Below the pieces are notes generated by a model. The model made no database searches and was not told the DNA's origin. It saw only the letters and a program-made list of their open reading frames with translations. Positions 16,597 through 27,581 of a DNA stretch of 64,000 bases are shown piece after piece. The position numbers and the translations under genes were made by a program. Each line of letters starts with the position of its first letter. Position 1 is the stretch's first letter. This DNA comes from Flavobacteriaceae bacterium (GTDB taxonomy: Bacteria; Bacteroidota; Bacteroidia; Flavobacteriales; Flavobacteriaceae): NCBI GenBank assembly GCA_029248405.1, contig JAQWJJ010000011.1:1-64000 (forward strand), in the 5' to 3' direction.

Positions 16597-19209
16597 ATGA
16601 CCGCTCAAGTAATTCGTCAGAAATTTTTAGATTTTTTCAAGTCCAAGGGACATGAGATTGTAGCCTCAGCGCCTATGGTGATCAAAGGTGACCCGACGCT
16701 GATGTTCACCAATGCCGGTATGAATCAGTTCAAGGAATATTTTTTGGGCAATAAAGCGGTAACACATCCGCGCGTGACCGATACACAAAAATGCCTCAGA
16801 GTGAGCGGAAAGCATAACGATTTAGAGGAAGTTGGTATCGACACTTATCACCATACGATGTTTGAGATGCTGGGCAACTGGAGCTTTGGCGATTATTTCA
16901 AAAAAGAGGCTATAGAATGGGCTTGGGAACTCTTGACAGAGGTTTATGGCATCGAGCAAAAATCCTTATACATCACCATTTTTGAAGGGGATGCTGAAGA
17001 AGGTTTGGCTCGTGATCAAGAGGCTTATGATTTGTGGAGGAATTTGGTGCAAGAGGACCATATCATTAATGGCAATAAAAAAGATAATTTCTGGGAAATG
17101 GGCGAGCAGGGGCCCTGTGGTCCGTGCAGTGAAATTCATGTAGACCTGAGGTCGGAGCAAGAAAAGCAAAGGGTTGCTGGTGCAGATCTGGTCAATAAAG
17201 ACCATCCATTGGTCATCGAAATCTGGAATTTGGTTTTCATGCAGTTCAACCGTAAAGCAGACCGTAGTTTAGAGAAATTACCGGCACAACATGTTGATAC
17301 TGGTATGGGATTTGAGCGTTTGTGCATGGTGCTTCAGGGCAAAACAAGTAATTATGATACGGATGTATTCTCACCCATCATCACTGAGATAGAGGCGATC
17401 ACTAGCCATAAATACGGAGATGACCACAAGACTGACGTGGCCATGCGGGTCATTGCAGATCATGTGCGCGCCGTTGCTTTTTCTATTGCAGACGGTCAGT
17501 TGCCCAGTAACTCAGGTGCTGGTTATGTCATTCGTCGTATTTTGCGCCGCGCCATTCGCTATGGTTACACCTTCCTCGATGTCAAGGAACCTTTTATGTT
17601 TCAATTGGCAGTGACCTTGACGAAAATGATGGGAAAGGCCTTTCCAGAGTTGGTGCGTGAACAGAACCTGATTAAGAATGTGATCCGTGAGGAAGAACTG
17701 TCTTTTTTGAGAACATTAGACCAGGGATTGATCCTTTTGGACCAGGTCATTGAATCTTGTAAGACAAAGACCGTTTCTGGGACCAAGGCTTTTGAGCTTT
17801 ATGACACCTATGGGTTTCCCATCGACTTGACGGCACTCATCTTGCGCGAACGTGGCTTGGATTTGGATCATGAAGGTTTCTTATCGGCCCTCGAGGAGCA
17901 AAAAACAAGATCAAGGGCAGCAACAAAAATCCAAACTGGCGATTGGACGCTTTTGACCGATGACCAAGAGCAAGATTTTGTAGGCTTTGATACTTTAGAG
18001 ACAGAAGTTCATATCGTCAAATACCGCAAAATTGAGCGCAAGAAAGACGGTGAACTATTTCAATTGGTATTCAACCAAACCCCATTTTATGCTGAGGGTG
18101 GTGGGCAAGTAGGCGACAAGGGATACTTGGAGGCCAAAAATGGAGAAGTGGTTTACATCATCGATACAAAAAAGGAAAATAACCTCATCATTCATTTTGC
18201 CAAAAGCTTACCTAAGGATTTAGACCAAAATTATCGGGCAGTCGTTGAGGCCCATCAACGCGCTTTTACCGCAGCAAACCACACTGCAACACATTTATTG
18301 CATCAAGCACTTCAAGACGTTTTGGGACCACACGTGGCGCAAAAAGGATCTATGGTTCATAGTGGTAATTTGCGTTTTGATTTTTCTCATTTTGCCAAAA
18401 TGACGGACCAAGAACTGCAACAGGTAGAGGACTTTGTCAACACCCGTATTCGAGATGGTTTGGCACTAGAAGAATACCGATCAATTCCTTATGATGAGGC
18501 GATTGATATGGGGGCGATGGCACTATTTGGCGAAAAGTACGGAGAGACCGTAAGGGCTATAAAATTTGGTCATTCCATTGAGTTATGTGGGGGTACCCAT
18601 GCAGACAATACCCGAGACATTTGGCACTTCATCATTACCTCAGAAGCTGCTGTTGCGAGTGGTATCAGAAGAATAGAGGCCATAACAGGCCAAGCTGCCA
18701 AAGACTTTTTTGAGCAGCGGACCACGGCTTATAAAGCCATTCAGAAACTATTGAACCAGGCAGTGGATCCAGCCTTGGCAATAGAAAAAATGCAGTCAGA
18801 AATTGCAGAACTCACCAAACAAAATCAGCAGTTAGTCAAGCAGAAAGCACAAGGGCTCAAAGGTGAATTGAAGGCGGCTGTTGTGCCCGTAAACGGGGTC
18901 AACTTTTTAGCGACCCATATAGACCTGGATCCTGCCAATCAAAAAGATTTGGCCTTTACATTAGGTCAAGAGATAGAGGATTTATTTTTAATTTTTGCGA
19001 GTCAAGAACCCGGCAAGGCTTTATTGACCTGCTACATTGCCAAAGATCTTGTCTCGGCCAGAAACTTGAATGCCGGGACCATTGTCCGTGAATTGGGTCG
19101 ATTCATTCAAGGCGGTGGCGGAGGTCAACCATTTTTTGCGACCGCTGGAGGAAAGCGGCCAGAAGGATTAGATCAAGCCCTTGAAGCGGCACGTGAATAC
19201 ATCATCTGA
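16597..19209 (+). CDS. alaS: Alanyl-tRNA synthetase
   Basis: An 870-residue class II synthetase charging tRNA-Ala. The aminoacylation domain begins [13 protein letters not shown] with motif [12 protein letters not shown] and the diagnostic [16 protein letters not shown]. The editing domain (about 560-700) carries the zinc ligands HTATH and CGGTHADN, and the C-terminal C-Ala domain ends with the glycine-rich [15 protein letters not shown]. Length is normal. Stop and the next start share one base (TGATG). Confidence 0.98.
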   Translation: MTAQVIRQKFLDFFKSKGHEIVASAPMVIKGDPTLMFTNAGMNQFKEYFLGNKAVTHPRVTDTQKCLRVSGKHNDLEEVGIDTYHHTMFEMLGNWSFGDYFKKEAIEWAWELLTEVYGIEQKSLYITIFEGDAEEGLARDQEAYDLWRNLVQEDHIINGNKKDNFWEMGEQGPCGPCSEIHVDLRSEQEKQRVAGADLVNKDHPLVIEIWNLVFMQFNRKADRSLEKLPAQHVDTGMGFERLCMVLQGKTSNYDTDVFSPIITEIEAITSHKYGDDHKTDVAMRVIADHVRAVAFSIADGQLPSNSGAGYVIRRILRRAIRYGYTFLDVKEPFMFQLAVTLTKMMGKAFPELVREQNLIKNVIREEELSFLRTLDQGLILLDQVIESCKTKTVSGTKAFELYDTYGFPIDLTALILRERGLDLDHEGFLSALEEQKTRSRAATKIQTGDWTLLTDDQEQDFVGFDTLETEVHIVKYRKIERKKDGELFQLVFNQTPFYAEGGGQVGDKGYLEAKNGEVVYIIDTKKENNLIIHFAKSLPKDLDQNYRAVVEAHQRAFTAANHTATHLLHQALQDVLGPHVAQKGSMVHSGNLRFDFSHFAKMTDQELQQVEDFVNTRIRDGLALEEYRSIPYDEAIDMGAMALFGEKYGETVRAIKFGHSIELCGGTHADNTRDIWHFIITSEAAVASGIRRIEAITGQAAKDFFEQRTTAYKAIQKLLNQAVDPALAIEKMQSEIAELTKQNQQLVKQKAQGLKGELKAAVVPVNGVNFLATHIDLDPANQKDLAFTLGQEIEDLFLIFASQEPGKALLTCYIAKDLVSARNLNAGTIVRELGRFIQGGGGGQPFFATAGGKRPEGLDQALEAAREYII

Positions 19210-20156
19210 TGCGCTTTTTTACCCCATTATCGCCCAAGGAGTCAGAACAGAAGGTGGTACTTGACTCACGTATTTGTGGTCTTGGATCTTGCTTCGCTCA
19301 AACTATTGGGGATCGCTTAAATTACTATAAATGGCCAACGACCATCAATCCATTTGGGGTCGTATTTCATCCTTTGGCCATAGAATCACTTTTGGATAGG
19401 GCCGTAAATGAACGCTTTTTTGTCAAAGAGGACTTATACCAATCAGGAGATTTGTTCCATGCTTTAGCAGTAAACGCTTCATTTGCCCATCACTCATCAG
19501 CCGCCCTCATCAGGGCATTGAATGACCAGCTTCTTATTTTGAGAGCAGGCCTGGTCAGCGCGACACATATTCTATTGACCTTTGGGACTGCTTATTGTTT
19601 CAGATTAAAGACCACAGGTCAAGCGGTAGGCAATTGTCATAAATTACCCCAAGCACTTTTTGAGAAAGAGCTTTTGAGCGTTGAGCAGATCAATAACAGT
19701 ATGGCCCGCACACTATCGCTAATTCGCGCAATAAATCCGAAGGCACAAGTTATTCTGACCGTGTCCCCTGTGCGTCATCTTAAGGATGGTATGGTCGAAA
19801 ATAACCGAAGCAAATCACAATTGCTCACAGCGGTGCATCAGGTCGTTGGGCAATGGCCTCAAGCGCTGTACTTTCCGGCCTATGAATTAATGATGGATGT
19901 CTTGAGGGACTATCGGTTTTATAAAGCAGACATGATTCACCCGAGCGAGGAGGCTCAAGACTTTATTTGGGAGCATTTTTGCAACACCGTAGTTGATCCA
20001 CAAATGCAACCACTGCTGCAGGAGATTGCCACTATCCAGCAAGGATTAGCCCATAGGCCAATACATCCAGAGCGTGCTGCTCATCAAGATTTCAAAGTCA
20101 AGCTCGAAGAGCGCATCGCAAAATTACAGGAGCGTCATCCACACATCAAGTTTTAG
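19209..20156 (+). CDS. GSCFA domain protein
   Basis: A 315-residue cytoplasmic protein defined by GLGSCFAQTIGDRL (about 24-37), the signature of the GSCFA family, an SGNH-hydrolase-like group common in Bacteroidota and proteobacteria. The Ser in GSCFA would act as nucleophile; a likely catalytic His lies in DMIHPSEEAQDF (about 240-251). Substrate is not known; other members have been linked to acyl or acetyl esters on glycans, which is not shown here. Translation is coupled to alaS by a one-base overlap. It ends 20 bases from the end of the convergent metK gene. Confidence 0.85.
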   Translation: MRFFTPLSPKESEQKVVLDSRICGLGSCFAQTIGDRLNYYKWPTTINPFGVVFHPLAIESLLDRAVNERFFVKEDLYQSGDLFHALAVNASFAHHSSAALIRALNDQLLILRAGLVSATHILLTFGTAYCFRLKTTGQAVGNCHKLPQALFEKELLSVEQINNSMARTLSLIRAINPKAQVILTVSPVRHLKDGMVENNRSKSQLLTAVHQVVGQWPQALYFPAYELMMDVLRDYRFYKADMIHPSEEAQDFIWEHFCNTVVDPQMQPLLQEIATIQQGLAHRPIHPERAAHQDFKVKLEERIAKLQERHPHIKF

Positions 20157-20176
20157 ATTTTGAACCCGGATGGACT

Positions 20177-21436
20177 TTAGGCCAAGCCAAAAGTCTTTTG
20201 AATTTCATCCACATGGTCCAGCTTTTCCCAAGTAAACAATTCTACTTCCTTACTGATTGAAGTTTTGTCAGGGCGGTAAAATGTTTTGGTAATGACCTCT
20301 GGCGTACGCCCCATATGGCCATAAGCTGCCGTTTCTAAATAAATAGGCTGTCTGAGCTTAAGCCTTTTTTCAATGGCTGCTGGGCGCAAGTCAAATACCT
20401 CCAATAAGGCTCGTGCAATAGCACCATCGTTCATGTCGACTTTGGCCGTACCGTAGGTATTGACAAATATCCCAACCGGCTCTGCCACACCGATGGCATA
20501 ACTGACTTGTACTAAAATTTCGTCACATACTCCTGCGGCCACCATATTTTTGGCGATATGCCTAGTGGCATATGCTGCTGAGCGGTCTACCTTACTCGGA
20601 TCTTTACCTGAGAAAGCACCGCCACCATGCGCTCCTTTACCACCATAGGTATCCACGATAATTTTTCGCCCAGTCAGCCCAGTATCACCATGGGGACCGC
20701 CAATCACAAACTTTCCTGTGGGGTTAATGTGGTAGGTGATGTCCTGATCGAATAGTTGCTGCAGTTCTGGCTTGAGTTGTGCTTTGACCCTCGGGATCAA
20801 AAGGGTGATCAAGTCATTTTTTATTTTGGCTAACATTTTGGTTTCGTCAGGGTCAAAATCATCGTGTTGCGTCGAAATGACAATACTGTCAATGCGGACA
20901 GGAACATTGTTATCATCGTACTCAATAGTGACTTGACTCTTGGAGTCTGGCCTTAAGTAGTCTACAGCATCACTCTCGCGGCGCATGGCTGCCAATTCAA
21001 TTAATATTTTGTGTGACAAATCTAGTGCTAGCGGCATATAATTGTCGGTTTCCTTACTGGCATAGCCAAACATCATCCCCTGATCACCAGCACCCTGCTC
21101 CTCTTTGGTCTCGCGGTCGACGCCACGATTAATGTCGGCACTCTGTTCGTGGATGGCTGATAAAACACCACAAGAATTGCCGTCAAATTGATAATCTCCT
21201 TTGGTGTAACCAATCTGATTGATGACATCACGAGCAATTTTTTGTACATCGAGGTAGACCTCAGACTTTACCTCGCCAGCCAAAACCACTTGACCGGTAG
21301 TGACTAGCGTTTCGCATGCCACCTTAGATTCAGGATCGAAAGCCAAAAAATGATCAATTAGTGCATCACTGATTTGGTCTGCTACTTTGTCGGGATGTCC
21401 CTCAGAAACACTCTCTGATGTAAATAAATAAGCCAT
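20177..21436 (-). CDS. metK: S-adenosylmethionine synthetase
   Basis: A 419-residue enzyme making SAM from methionine and ATP. Characteristic segments are present: [20 protein letters not shown] at the N-terminus, [12 protein letters not shown] (the ATP/Met site), [13 protein letters not shown] (the P-loop-like segment) and [19 protein letters not shown]. Length is slightly above the usual 380-400. Single-gene unit with its own promoter and a riboswitch in the leader (listed separately), so SAM should repress its own synthesis. Confidence 0.98.
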   Translation of the reverse strand: MAYLFTSESVSEGHPDKVADQISDALIDHFLAFDPESKVACETLVTTGQVVLAGEVKSEVYLDVQKIARDVINQIGYTKGDYQFDGNSCGVLSAIHEQSADINRGVDRETKEEQGAGDQGMMFGYASKETDNYMPLALDLSHKILIELAAMRRESDAVDYLRPDSKSQVTIEYDDNNVPVRIDSIVISTQHDDFDPDETKMLAKIKNDLITLLIPRVKAQLKPELQQLFDQDITYHINPTGKFVIGGPHGDTGLTGRKIIVDTYGGKGAHGGGAFSGKDPSKVDRSAAYATRHIAKNMVAAGVCDEILVQVSYAIGVAEPVGIFVNTYGTAKVDMNDGAIARALLEVFDLRPAAIEKRLKLRQPIYLETAAYGHMGRTPEVITKTFYRPDKTSISKEVELFTWEKLDHVDEIQKTFGLA

Positions 21437-21487
21437 AATGTTGGTATGTAAAGGTCGTCAAACTGAGTGCAAGCGAAGGAAGTGTAT

Positions 21488-21537
21488 ACTGCCTTTAGCA
21501 TTTTTTTTGGAGGTTGCAATCAGTCAAATCTGTCCTC
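21488..21537 (-). ncRNA. SAM-II-type riboswitch in the metK leader
   Basis: Read on the minus strand, the leader holds a compact H-type pseudoknot. P1 is GAGG (21537-21534) with CCTC (21513-21510). P2 is ACTG (21524-21521), inside the P1 loop, with CAGT (21491-21488). Between them lie the conserved segments GATTTGACTGATTGCAA and AAATGCTAAA, close to the SAM-II core of the Sargasso-sea metX aptamer, where the equivalent P2 bases are ACC and GG. The stem bases differ while pairing is kept, and the loop bases are nearly identical. It starts a few bases after the predicted transcription start and ends about 50 bases before metK. SAM binding should lower metK translation or transcription. SAM-V has a similar core and is the alternative class. 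Confidence 0.82.
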
Positions 21538-21549
21538 ATAATTGAAGGG

Positions 21550-21557
21550 CAAAGGTA
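21550..21557 (-). promoter_or_regulatory. metK: Promoter -7 box for metK
   Basis: Minus-strand TACCTTTG fits TAnnTTTG. It places the transcript start near 21543, immediately before the riboswitch. Confidence 0.65.
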
Positions 21558-21830
21558 GCCATTAAAACCTTTTTTTGAAAAATATTTCGGGTCAATTAGA
21601 TCTTCATGGATGATGTGTGGTGATTGATCCTTCACTTATCGTGTTGTGCGGTGTCCCAATGGACCGCTTCTAGGGGTGATGAAAGTTACTGATTTGACCT
21701 GGGGGTAAAAGATGGCTGTCGTATAATTATTTATGTAAGCATCTATAAATCAATATATTAAATAATTTAATGGGCTTTTGGACTTGTGTTGCTAAGATCA
21801 ATAGCCAAGCGCTGTGGTTTCGTAGCGGAG
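21558..21830. other. Intergenic region between the metK and ilvD promoters
   Basis: About 270 bases with an AT-rich segment (about 21722-21770). I looked for a branched-chain amino acid leader peptide and a terminator here and found neither. No credible gene. Confidence 0.5.
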
Positions 21831-21838
21831 TATTTTTG
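21831..21838 (+). promoter_or_regulatory. Promoter -7 box for the ilv operon
   Basis: TATTTTTG fits TAnnTTTG and lies 17 bases before the ilvD start, implying a leader of about ten bases, too short for attenuation. Confidence 0.6.
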
Positions 21839-21855
21839 TCAAAAATAAAAGACCA

Positions 21856-23541
21856 ATGGCCTCACATCCACTTAATCGCTACAGCAAAACGGTCACACAA
21901 GACCCAACGCAGCCTGCTGCCCAGGCCATGTTGTACGCCATTGGTTTTGCGCCAGAGGATTTTCATAAACCGCTTGTGGGCATCGCCAGCACGGGTTATG
22001 AAGGCAATCCCTGTAACATGCACCTCAATGATTTGGCCCTTCAAGTCAAGAAAGGTACTCTGGAGTCTGGCACCTTGGGCCTTATATTCAACACCATAGG
22101 GGTGAGTGATGGCATCTCAATGGGAACACCAGGGATGCGTTATTCATTGCCATCTCGTGATGTCATTGCCGACTCTATGGAGACGGTTGTTCAGGCCATG
22201 AGCTATGACGCCTTGGTGACTGTGGTCGGTTGTGACAAAAACATGCCAGGAGCACTTATGGCCATGATTCGCTTGAATCGCCCTTCTATTTTGGTTTATG
22301 GTGGTACCATCGACTCAGGTTGTCATAACGGCCAAAAGCTAGATGTGGTTTCGGCTTTTGAAGCTTGGGGCAGCAAGGTTGCAGGAACCATTACAGAAAA
22401 TGATTATCAGCAGGTTATTGAGAAGGCTTGTCCGGGTGCAGGTGCATGTGGCGGTATGTATACCGCCAATACTATGGCTAGTGCGATTGAAGCCTTAGGA
22501 ATGAGTTTGCCCTATAATTCGTCAAATCCTGCTTTAAGTCCAGAAAAACAAGAAGAATCGATTCGCGCTGGTGAGGCGATGCATGGGCTACTTGAAAAAG
22601 ATATAAAACCCAGTGACATCATCACCAAGGCCTCATTAGAAAATGCTGTGCGCCTGGTGACGGTGCTTGGTGGCTCAACGAATGCCGTTTTGCATTTTTT
22701 GGCCATTGCGCGTGCGGCTCAAATTGATTTTACCCTAGAAGATTTTCAACGCATTAGCGACACGACACCTTTTTTGGCCGACTTAAAACCTAGTGGTCAA
22801 TACCTCATGGAGGATGTTCATGCTATTGGGGGCATACCGTCCGTTTTGAAATATTTACATCAACAAGGACTGATTAACGGGGAATGTCTGACGGTAACAG
22901 GAAAAACCATGGCCGAAAACCTGGCATTGGCTCAAGAGCTGCCCATGGATCAACAAGTGATCAGACCAGTATCAGCGCCCCTCAAAGCAACAGGTCATTT
23001 GCAAATGCTCTATGGCAATCTTGCACCTGAGGGCAGTGTGGCCAAGATTACAGGAAAGGAAGGGCTCTATTTTAGTGGGCCAGCAAAAGTTTTTGACAGT
23101 GAATTTGAGGCCAATCAGGGCATCGGAAATGGCGCAGTCTTAAAAGGGGACGTTGTGGTCATCCGTTATGAAGGTCCAAAAGGCGGACCGGGTATGCCAG
23201 AAATGCTTAAGCCCACTGCCGCCATTATTGGTGCAGGTCTTGGAAAGGATGTGGCCTTGATCACAGACGGTCGGTTTTCTGGAGGGACACATGGATTTGT
23301 CGTAGGCCACATCACACCAGAAGCACAAGAGGGTGGTGTTTTGGCTTTGGTACAGAATGGCGACACCATCAGCCTTGATGCCGAGCAAAAAACGATTGAC
23401 TTATTGGTCTCAGAACAAGAATTGGCCGCGAGACGACAAAACTGGACGGCACCTGCACTCAAATTTAATCGAGGTGTCTTGTACAAATATGCCAAAACAG
23501 TCTCTACAGCGTCAAAAGGCTGTGTTACAGATGAATTCTAA
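21856..23541 (+). CDS. ilvD: Dihydroxy-acid dehydratase
   Basis: A 561-residue enzyme of isoleucine and valine synthesis that dehydrates 2,3-dihydroxy-acids. Iron-sulfur ligands are visible: GNPCNMH (about 53-59), GCDKNMPG (about 124-131) and [16 protein letters not shown] (about 195-210). The C-terminal GGPGMPEM and [14 protein letters not shown] segments are typical. First gene of an ilvD-B-N-C operon; ilvB begins inside its end. Confidence 0.97.
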   Translation: MASHPLNRYSKTVTQDPTQPAAQAMLYAIGFAPEDFHKPLVGIASTGYEGNPCNMHLNDLALQVKKGTLESGTLGLIFNTIGVSDGISMGTPGMRYSLPSRDVIADSMETVVQAMSYDALVTVVGCDKNMPGALMAMIRLNRPSILVYGGTIDSGCHNGQKLDVVSAFEAWGSKVAGTITENDYQQVIEKACPGAGACGGMYTANTMASAIEALGMSLPYNSSNPALSPEKQEESIRAGEAMHGLLEKDIKPSDIITKASLENAVRLVTVLGGSTNAVLHFLAIARAAQIDFTLEDFQRISDTTPFLADLKPSGQYLMEDVHAIGGIPSVLKYLHQQGLINGECLTVTGKTMAENLALAQELPMDQQVIRPVSAPLKATGHLQMLYGNLAPEGSVAKITGKEGLYFSGPAKVFDSEFEANQGIGNGAVLKGDVVVIRYEGPKGGPGMPEMLKPTAAIIGAGLGKDVALITDGRFSGGTHGFVVGHITPEAQEGGVLALVQNGDTISLDAEQKTIDLLVSEQELAARRQNWTAPALKFNRGVLYKYAKTVSTASKGCVTDEF

Positions 23542-25285
23542 TAAGCCCGAAATGCAAACGACGACAATAAAATCAGATACTTCAAAATTGCAAAACGCTC
23601 AGCGCATGACCGGTTCTGAGGCCATCGTGAGAAGCTTGATCGCAGAGGGTGTGGAAGTGATTTATGGTTATCCTGGTGGTGCCATAATGCCCGTTTATGA
23701 CGCCCTTTATCACTTTCAAGATGAGTTACATCATGTCCTGACACGTCATGAACAGGGCGCAACGCATGCGGCCCAGGGTTATGCCAGAATCTCAGGAAAA
23801 GTAGGTGTGGCTTTGGCCACATCTGGACCAGGAGCGACAAATCTCATCACCGGTATCGCAGACGCTCAAATCGATTCGACACCACTAGTATGCATCACCG
23901 GCCAAGTGCCGTCTGGACTCTTGGGTAGTGACGCTTTTCAGGAAACTGATATTGTTGGTATTTCAACACCAGTAACCAAATGGAACCACCAAGTCACTAA
24001 GGCTTCCGAGATTCCACAAGTGATTGCCAAGGCTTTCTATATTGCGCGGAGCGGACGACCAGGCCCTGTGCTTATTGACATCACCAAGGATGCGCAGTTT
24101 GACACCTTAGACTTCGTCTACCAGAAATGTACAGGAATAAGGAGTTATACGCCAGAACCGCAATTGAACTTGGCGTGCGTTAAAAGTGCTGCTGCATTGA
24201 TCAACCAAGCCAAAAAGCCACTGGTGGTTTGGGGTCAAGGTGTTATTTTATCTGGAGCGGAGGAAGTATTTAGATCTGTGATTGAAACTGCTGGATTGCC
24301 TGCAGCATGGACCATACTCGGTGCTTCGGCTATTGAGACAAGCCATCCCCTCAATGTCGGGATGGTCGGCATGCATGGGAACTATGCGCCCAATGTATTG
24401 ACCAACGAATGTGATGTGCTTATTGCTATAGGGATGCGTTTTGACGATCGTGTCACGGGGCATTTAGAAACGTACGCCAAGCAAGCTAAAGTCATTCATT
24501 TTGAAATTGATCCTGCAGAAATCAACAAAAACGTCACCGCCGATATAGCCGTTTTAGGTGACGCTAAAAAAACCCTCGAGGCCTTGCTTCCTCTGCTGAC
24601 CCAAAATACCCACGAGTCATGGCGTGGACGTTTTGCTGCTTTGCATGAAATAGAATATGATCAGATCATACAACGGGACCTGTTTCCAACGAAGGAAGGC
24701 CTCACCATGGGGGAAGTGATCCACAAAATCAATGTTTATTCAAAAGGAGAAGCTGCCATCGTGACTGATGTTGGTCAGCACCAAATGATCGCTTGTCGAT
24801 ATGCCCATTTCAACCAGACCAAAAGCAATATCACCTCGGGTGGTTTAGGGACTATGGGCTTTGCTTTGCCCGCAGCGATTGGGGCCAAGATGGGCGCTCC
24901 AGAGCGGGAGGTTGTAGCGGTCATTGGCGACGGTGGTTACCAGATGACCATCCAGGAGTTGGGCACAATTTTCCAGACTCAAGCGGCAGTCAAAATTGTC
25001 TTACTGAACAATAACTTTTTGGGTATGGTCCGTCAATGGCAACAGTTGTTTTTTGACAAGCGATATGCCTCTACCGAACTGATCAATCCTGATTTTGGGA
25101 TGATCGCAAGTGCCTATCATTTGCCCACCAAAAAGGTCGCTCAACGCGCTGACTTGGACGGGGCAATTGCTGAAATGATGGCGCACGATGGCCCATATTT
25201 TATGGAGGTTGTCGTGGAGCCAGAGGCCAATGTTTTTCCAATGATCCCCTCAGGTGCTTCGGTATCTGACATCAGATTATCTTAA
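23531..25285 (+). CDS. ilvB: Acetolactate synthase large subunit
   Basis: A 584-residue TPP enzyme condensing pyruvate with pyruvate or 2-oxobutyrate. The N-terminal TPP domain has [14 protein letters not shown] and [14 protein letters not shown] with the catalytic Glu preceding. The FAD-binding middle domain follows, and the C-terminal TPP domain has [14 protein letters not shown] to [11 protein letters not shown] (the GDG-NN motif). I chose the ATG at 23531, overlapping ilvD by 11 bases; an in-frame ATG at 23552 is equally possible. The frame extends upstream to 23333 but that part is out-of-register shadow of ilvD. Confidence 0.96.
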   Translation: MNSNKPEMQTTTIKSDTSKLQNAQRMTGSEAIVRSLIAEGVEVIYGYPGGAIMPVYDALYHFQDELHHVLTRHEQGATHAAQGYARISGKVGVALATSGPGATNLITGIADAQIDSTPLVCITGQVPSGLLGSDAFQETDIVGISTPVTKWNHQVTKASEIPQVIAKAFYIARSGRPGPVLIDITKDAQFDTLDFVYQKCTGIRSYTPEPQLNLACVKSAAALINQAKKPLVVWGQGVILSGAEEVFRSVIETAGLPAAWTILGASAIETSHPLNVGMVGMHGNYAPNVLTNECDVLIAIGMRFDDRVTGHLETYAKQAKVIHFEIDPAEINKNVTADIAVLGDAKKTLEALLPLLTQNTHESWRGRFAALHEIEYDQIIQRDLFPTKEGLTMGEVIHKINVYSKGEAAIVTDVGQHQMIACRYAHFNQTKSNITSGGLGTMGFALPAAIGAKMGAPEREVVAVIGDGGYQMTIQELGTIFQTQAAVKIVLLNNNFLGMVRQWQQLFFDKRYASTELINPDFGMIASAYHLPTKKVAQRADLDGAIAEMMAHDGPYFMEVVVEPEANVFPMIPSGASVSDIRLS

Positions 25286-25289
25286 AATT

Positions 25290-25823
25290 ATGGAGACCAC
25301 AATCAAACGCTTTACCGTTTCAATTTACACCGAGGATAATGTGGGTTTGCTCAACAGGGTCAGTGCGATTTTTCAGCGCAGGCACATCAATATTGAGAGC
25401 ATCAGTTCTTCCGTATCAGAAATTGAGTCGGTCTCTCGATTCACCATATTAGTTTCTGTTACCGAAAGCAATATGCAGAAAATAATTGGCCAGATCGAGA
25501 AACAAGTTGAGGTCATTAGGGCATATTATCACACCGATGAGGAGACCATTTATCAGGAATCCTGTTTGTTCAAAATCAGCAGCGACCTGCTTTTTGATGA
25601 GCGGCAAATTCAGAATATTGTCAAGGAGAGTCATGCCCGTATTGTTACGGTTAATAGAGAGTTTTTTGTCCTCGAAAAATCTGGCAGACGCCACGAAGTC
25701 GATCAGTTATACCGCGAGCTCAAGCCCTTTGGCATCATGCAATTCGTTCGCTCAGGTCGCATTGCCGTCACCAAAGAAAAAATGAAAATAACACACCTGT
25801 TAGAGCAGTTCAATCAGGTATAA
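25290..25823 (+). CDS. ilvN: Acetolactate synthase small (regulatory) subunit
   Basis: A 177-residue ACT-domain protein: [31 protein letters not shown] is the ACT fold that binds valine and gives feedback inhibition of the large subunit; a second ACT-like half follows (about 85-165). The ATG at 25290 is preferred over 25254 because it begins just before the ACT fold and follows the ilvB stop by 4 bases. Confidence 0.94.
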   Translation: METTIKRFTVSIYTEDNVGLLNRVSAIFQRRHINIESISSSVSEIESVSRFTILVSVTESNMQKIIGQIEKQVEVIRAYYHTDEETIYQESCLFKISSDLLFDERQIQNIVKESHARIVTVNREFFVLEKSGRRHEVDQLYRELKPFGIMQFVRSGRIAVTKEKMKITHLLEQFNQV

Positions 25824-25833
25824 CATCAATTTT

Positions 25834-27309
25834 ATGCAAAACTATTTCAACACTTTATCTTTAAGACAACAATTGGATCAACTGGGTCAGTGCCGGTTCA
25901 TGACCTCAGATGAGTTCGCCTCTGGTGTTGACGCTTTGAAAGAAAAGAAGGTCGTCATCTTGGGTTGTGGTGCTCAAGGTTTGAATCAGGGACTCAATAT
26001 GCGTGATTCTGGATTGCGCGTTTCTTACGCGCTGCGCCAGGAGGCGATAGAGCAAAAGCGGGCGTCCTATCTCAATGCTACTGAGCACGGATTTGAAGTG
26101 GGGACCTTCGAGACGTTGATTCCTCAAGCTGATGTGGTTTGTAATTTGACTCCAGATAAGCAGCACACGCCTGTGGTACAAAAAGTCATGCCTTTGATGA
26201 AACAAGGGGCGACTTTGTCCTATTCGCATGGCTTCAATATCGTAGAAGAAGGCATGGAGATAAGAGAGGATTTGACCGTCATCATGGTGGCGCCAAAGTG
26301 TCCAGGTTCTGAGGTTCGTGAAGAATATAAACGGGGTTTTGGTGTGCCCACATTAATCGCTGTGCATCCGCAGAACGATCCACAAGGTAAGGGTTGGGCT
26401 CAGGCCAAGGCTTATGCCTATGCTACAGGAGGACATCGGGCTGGCGTGCTCGCCTCGTCGTTTATTGCTGAAGTTAAAAGTGACTTAATGGGAGAGCAGA
26501 CCATCTTGTGCGGCGTGTTACAGACGGGTTCTATATTGTGCTTCGACCACATGGTGGCTCAGGGTGTTGCACCTGAATATGCCGCAAAACTTGTTCAATA
26601 TGGTTGGGAAGCACAAACAGAGGCCCTCAAACATGGTGGACTGACCCATATGATGAACCGCCTCTCAAATCAAGCCAAGATTCGTGCTTTTGAATTGGCC
26701 GAAAACTTGAAAAAATTGCTCAAGCCTTTGTTTGAAAAACATATGGATGACATCATCAGCGGATCATTCTCTGCCACAATGATGGAGGATTGGGCCGATG
26801 ATGATCAAGACTTGCTCACGTGGCGTGCTGCCACAGGAGAGACAGCATTTGAAAAAACGACTGCATCGCCTGACCCTATTCGAGAACAAGACTACTTTGA
26901 TCAAGGGGTGTTGCTGTCGGCGTTCATTAAGGCAGGGGTTGAATTGGCCTATGAAACAATGGTTTCGGCAGGGATCATTGCCCAGAGTGCATATTATGAA
27001 TCATTGCATGAGTTACCGCTCATTGCCAATACCGTGGCCAGAAAAAAGTTGTTCGAAATGAATAGGATCATTTCGGACACTGCAGAATACGGATGTTATC
27101 TGTTTGACCACGCAGCCAAACCTTTGTTGACAGATTTCATGAAAGACATTCAAAAATCCGATATTGGCCAGAGCCATTGTGGTCTTGAGGTGGATAACTT
27201 GCAATTGATTCAGGTGAATGAAGCTATCGCGGCCCATCCCATCGAGCGTGTCGGTAAAGACTTGCGTCAAGCCATGACCGATATGAAGGCCCTGAATACT
27301 AGATCATGA
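25834..27309 (+). CDS. ilvC: Ketol-acid reductoisomerase, class II (long form)
   Basis: A 491-residue enzyme converting acetohydroxy-acids to dihydroxy-acids with NADPH. The Rossmann fold has [21 protein letters not shown] (about 35-55), followed by [11 protein letters not shown] for the cofactor phosphate. Two C-terminal helical domains make it the long, class II form as in E. coli, unlike the short forms of about 330 residues. Last gene of the operon, with a strong terminator 40 bases downstream. Confidence 0.96.
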   Translation: MQNYFNTLSLRQQLDQLGQCRFMTSDEFASGVDALKEKKVVILGCGAQGLNQGLNMRDSGLRVSYALRQEAIEQKRASYLNATEHGFEVGTFETLIPQADVVCNLTPDKQHTPVVQKVMPLMKQGATLSYSHGFNIVEEGMEIREDLTVIMVAPKCPGSEVREEYKRGFGVPTLIAVHPQNDPQGKGWAQAKAYAYATGGHRAGVLASSFIAEVKSDLMGEQTILCGVLQTGSILCFDHMVAQGVAPEYAAKLVQYGWEAQTEALKHGGLTHMMNRLSNQAKIRAFELAENLKKLLKPLFEKHMDDIISGSFSATMMEDWADDDQDLLTWRAATGETAFEKTTASPDPIREQDYFDQGVLLSAFIKAGVELAYETMVSAGIIAQSAYYESLHELPLIANTVARKKLFEMNRIISDTAEYGCYLFDHAAKPLLTDFMKDIQKSDIGQSHCGLEVDNLQLIQVNEAIAAHPIERVGKDLRQAMTDMKALNTRS

Positions 27310-27350
27310 AGGCATTATGAGGTGCCTCAATGTCCAGTTATGAATGATGA

Positions 27351-27372
27351 ACCCCGATATCGGGGTTTTTTT
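27351..27372 (+). terminator. Terminator of the ilv operon
   Basis: CCCCGATATCGGGG is a perfect palindrome flanked by A and T, followed by seven Ts. Confidence 0.9.
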
Positions 27373-27581
27373 GTGGGTTTCAGATCTTAGGCCAAAGCCA
27401 GTCTTAATCTTGGAGTGAAAAACTTTCTTGTGAGTGGTCCTGCATGAACGAGTCATCACCTTTGCCAATAATTGTGGTCAAATCTTTTGACAATTGATGC
27501 GCGAATTTATACTTTGTAACCACTAACCAGTGCATTTTATGTACCACGGAAGATAAGTCATCAAACCATTGTGTAGGAGTC

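Noticed and set aside
21501-21508. T8 run read as a plus-strand terminator
   Set aside because: There is no GC-rich stem directly before it on the plus strand. On the minus strand it is the A-rich linker of the SAM-II-type pseudoknot.
21558-21855. Search for a branched-chain leader peptide and attenuator before ilvD
   Set aside because: No short frame rich in Ile, Val or Leu codons and no terminator was found, and the TAnnTTTG box leaves a leader of only about ten bases.
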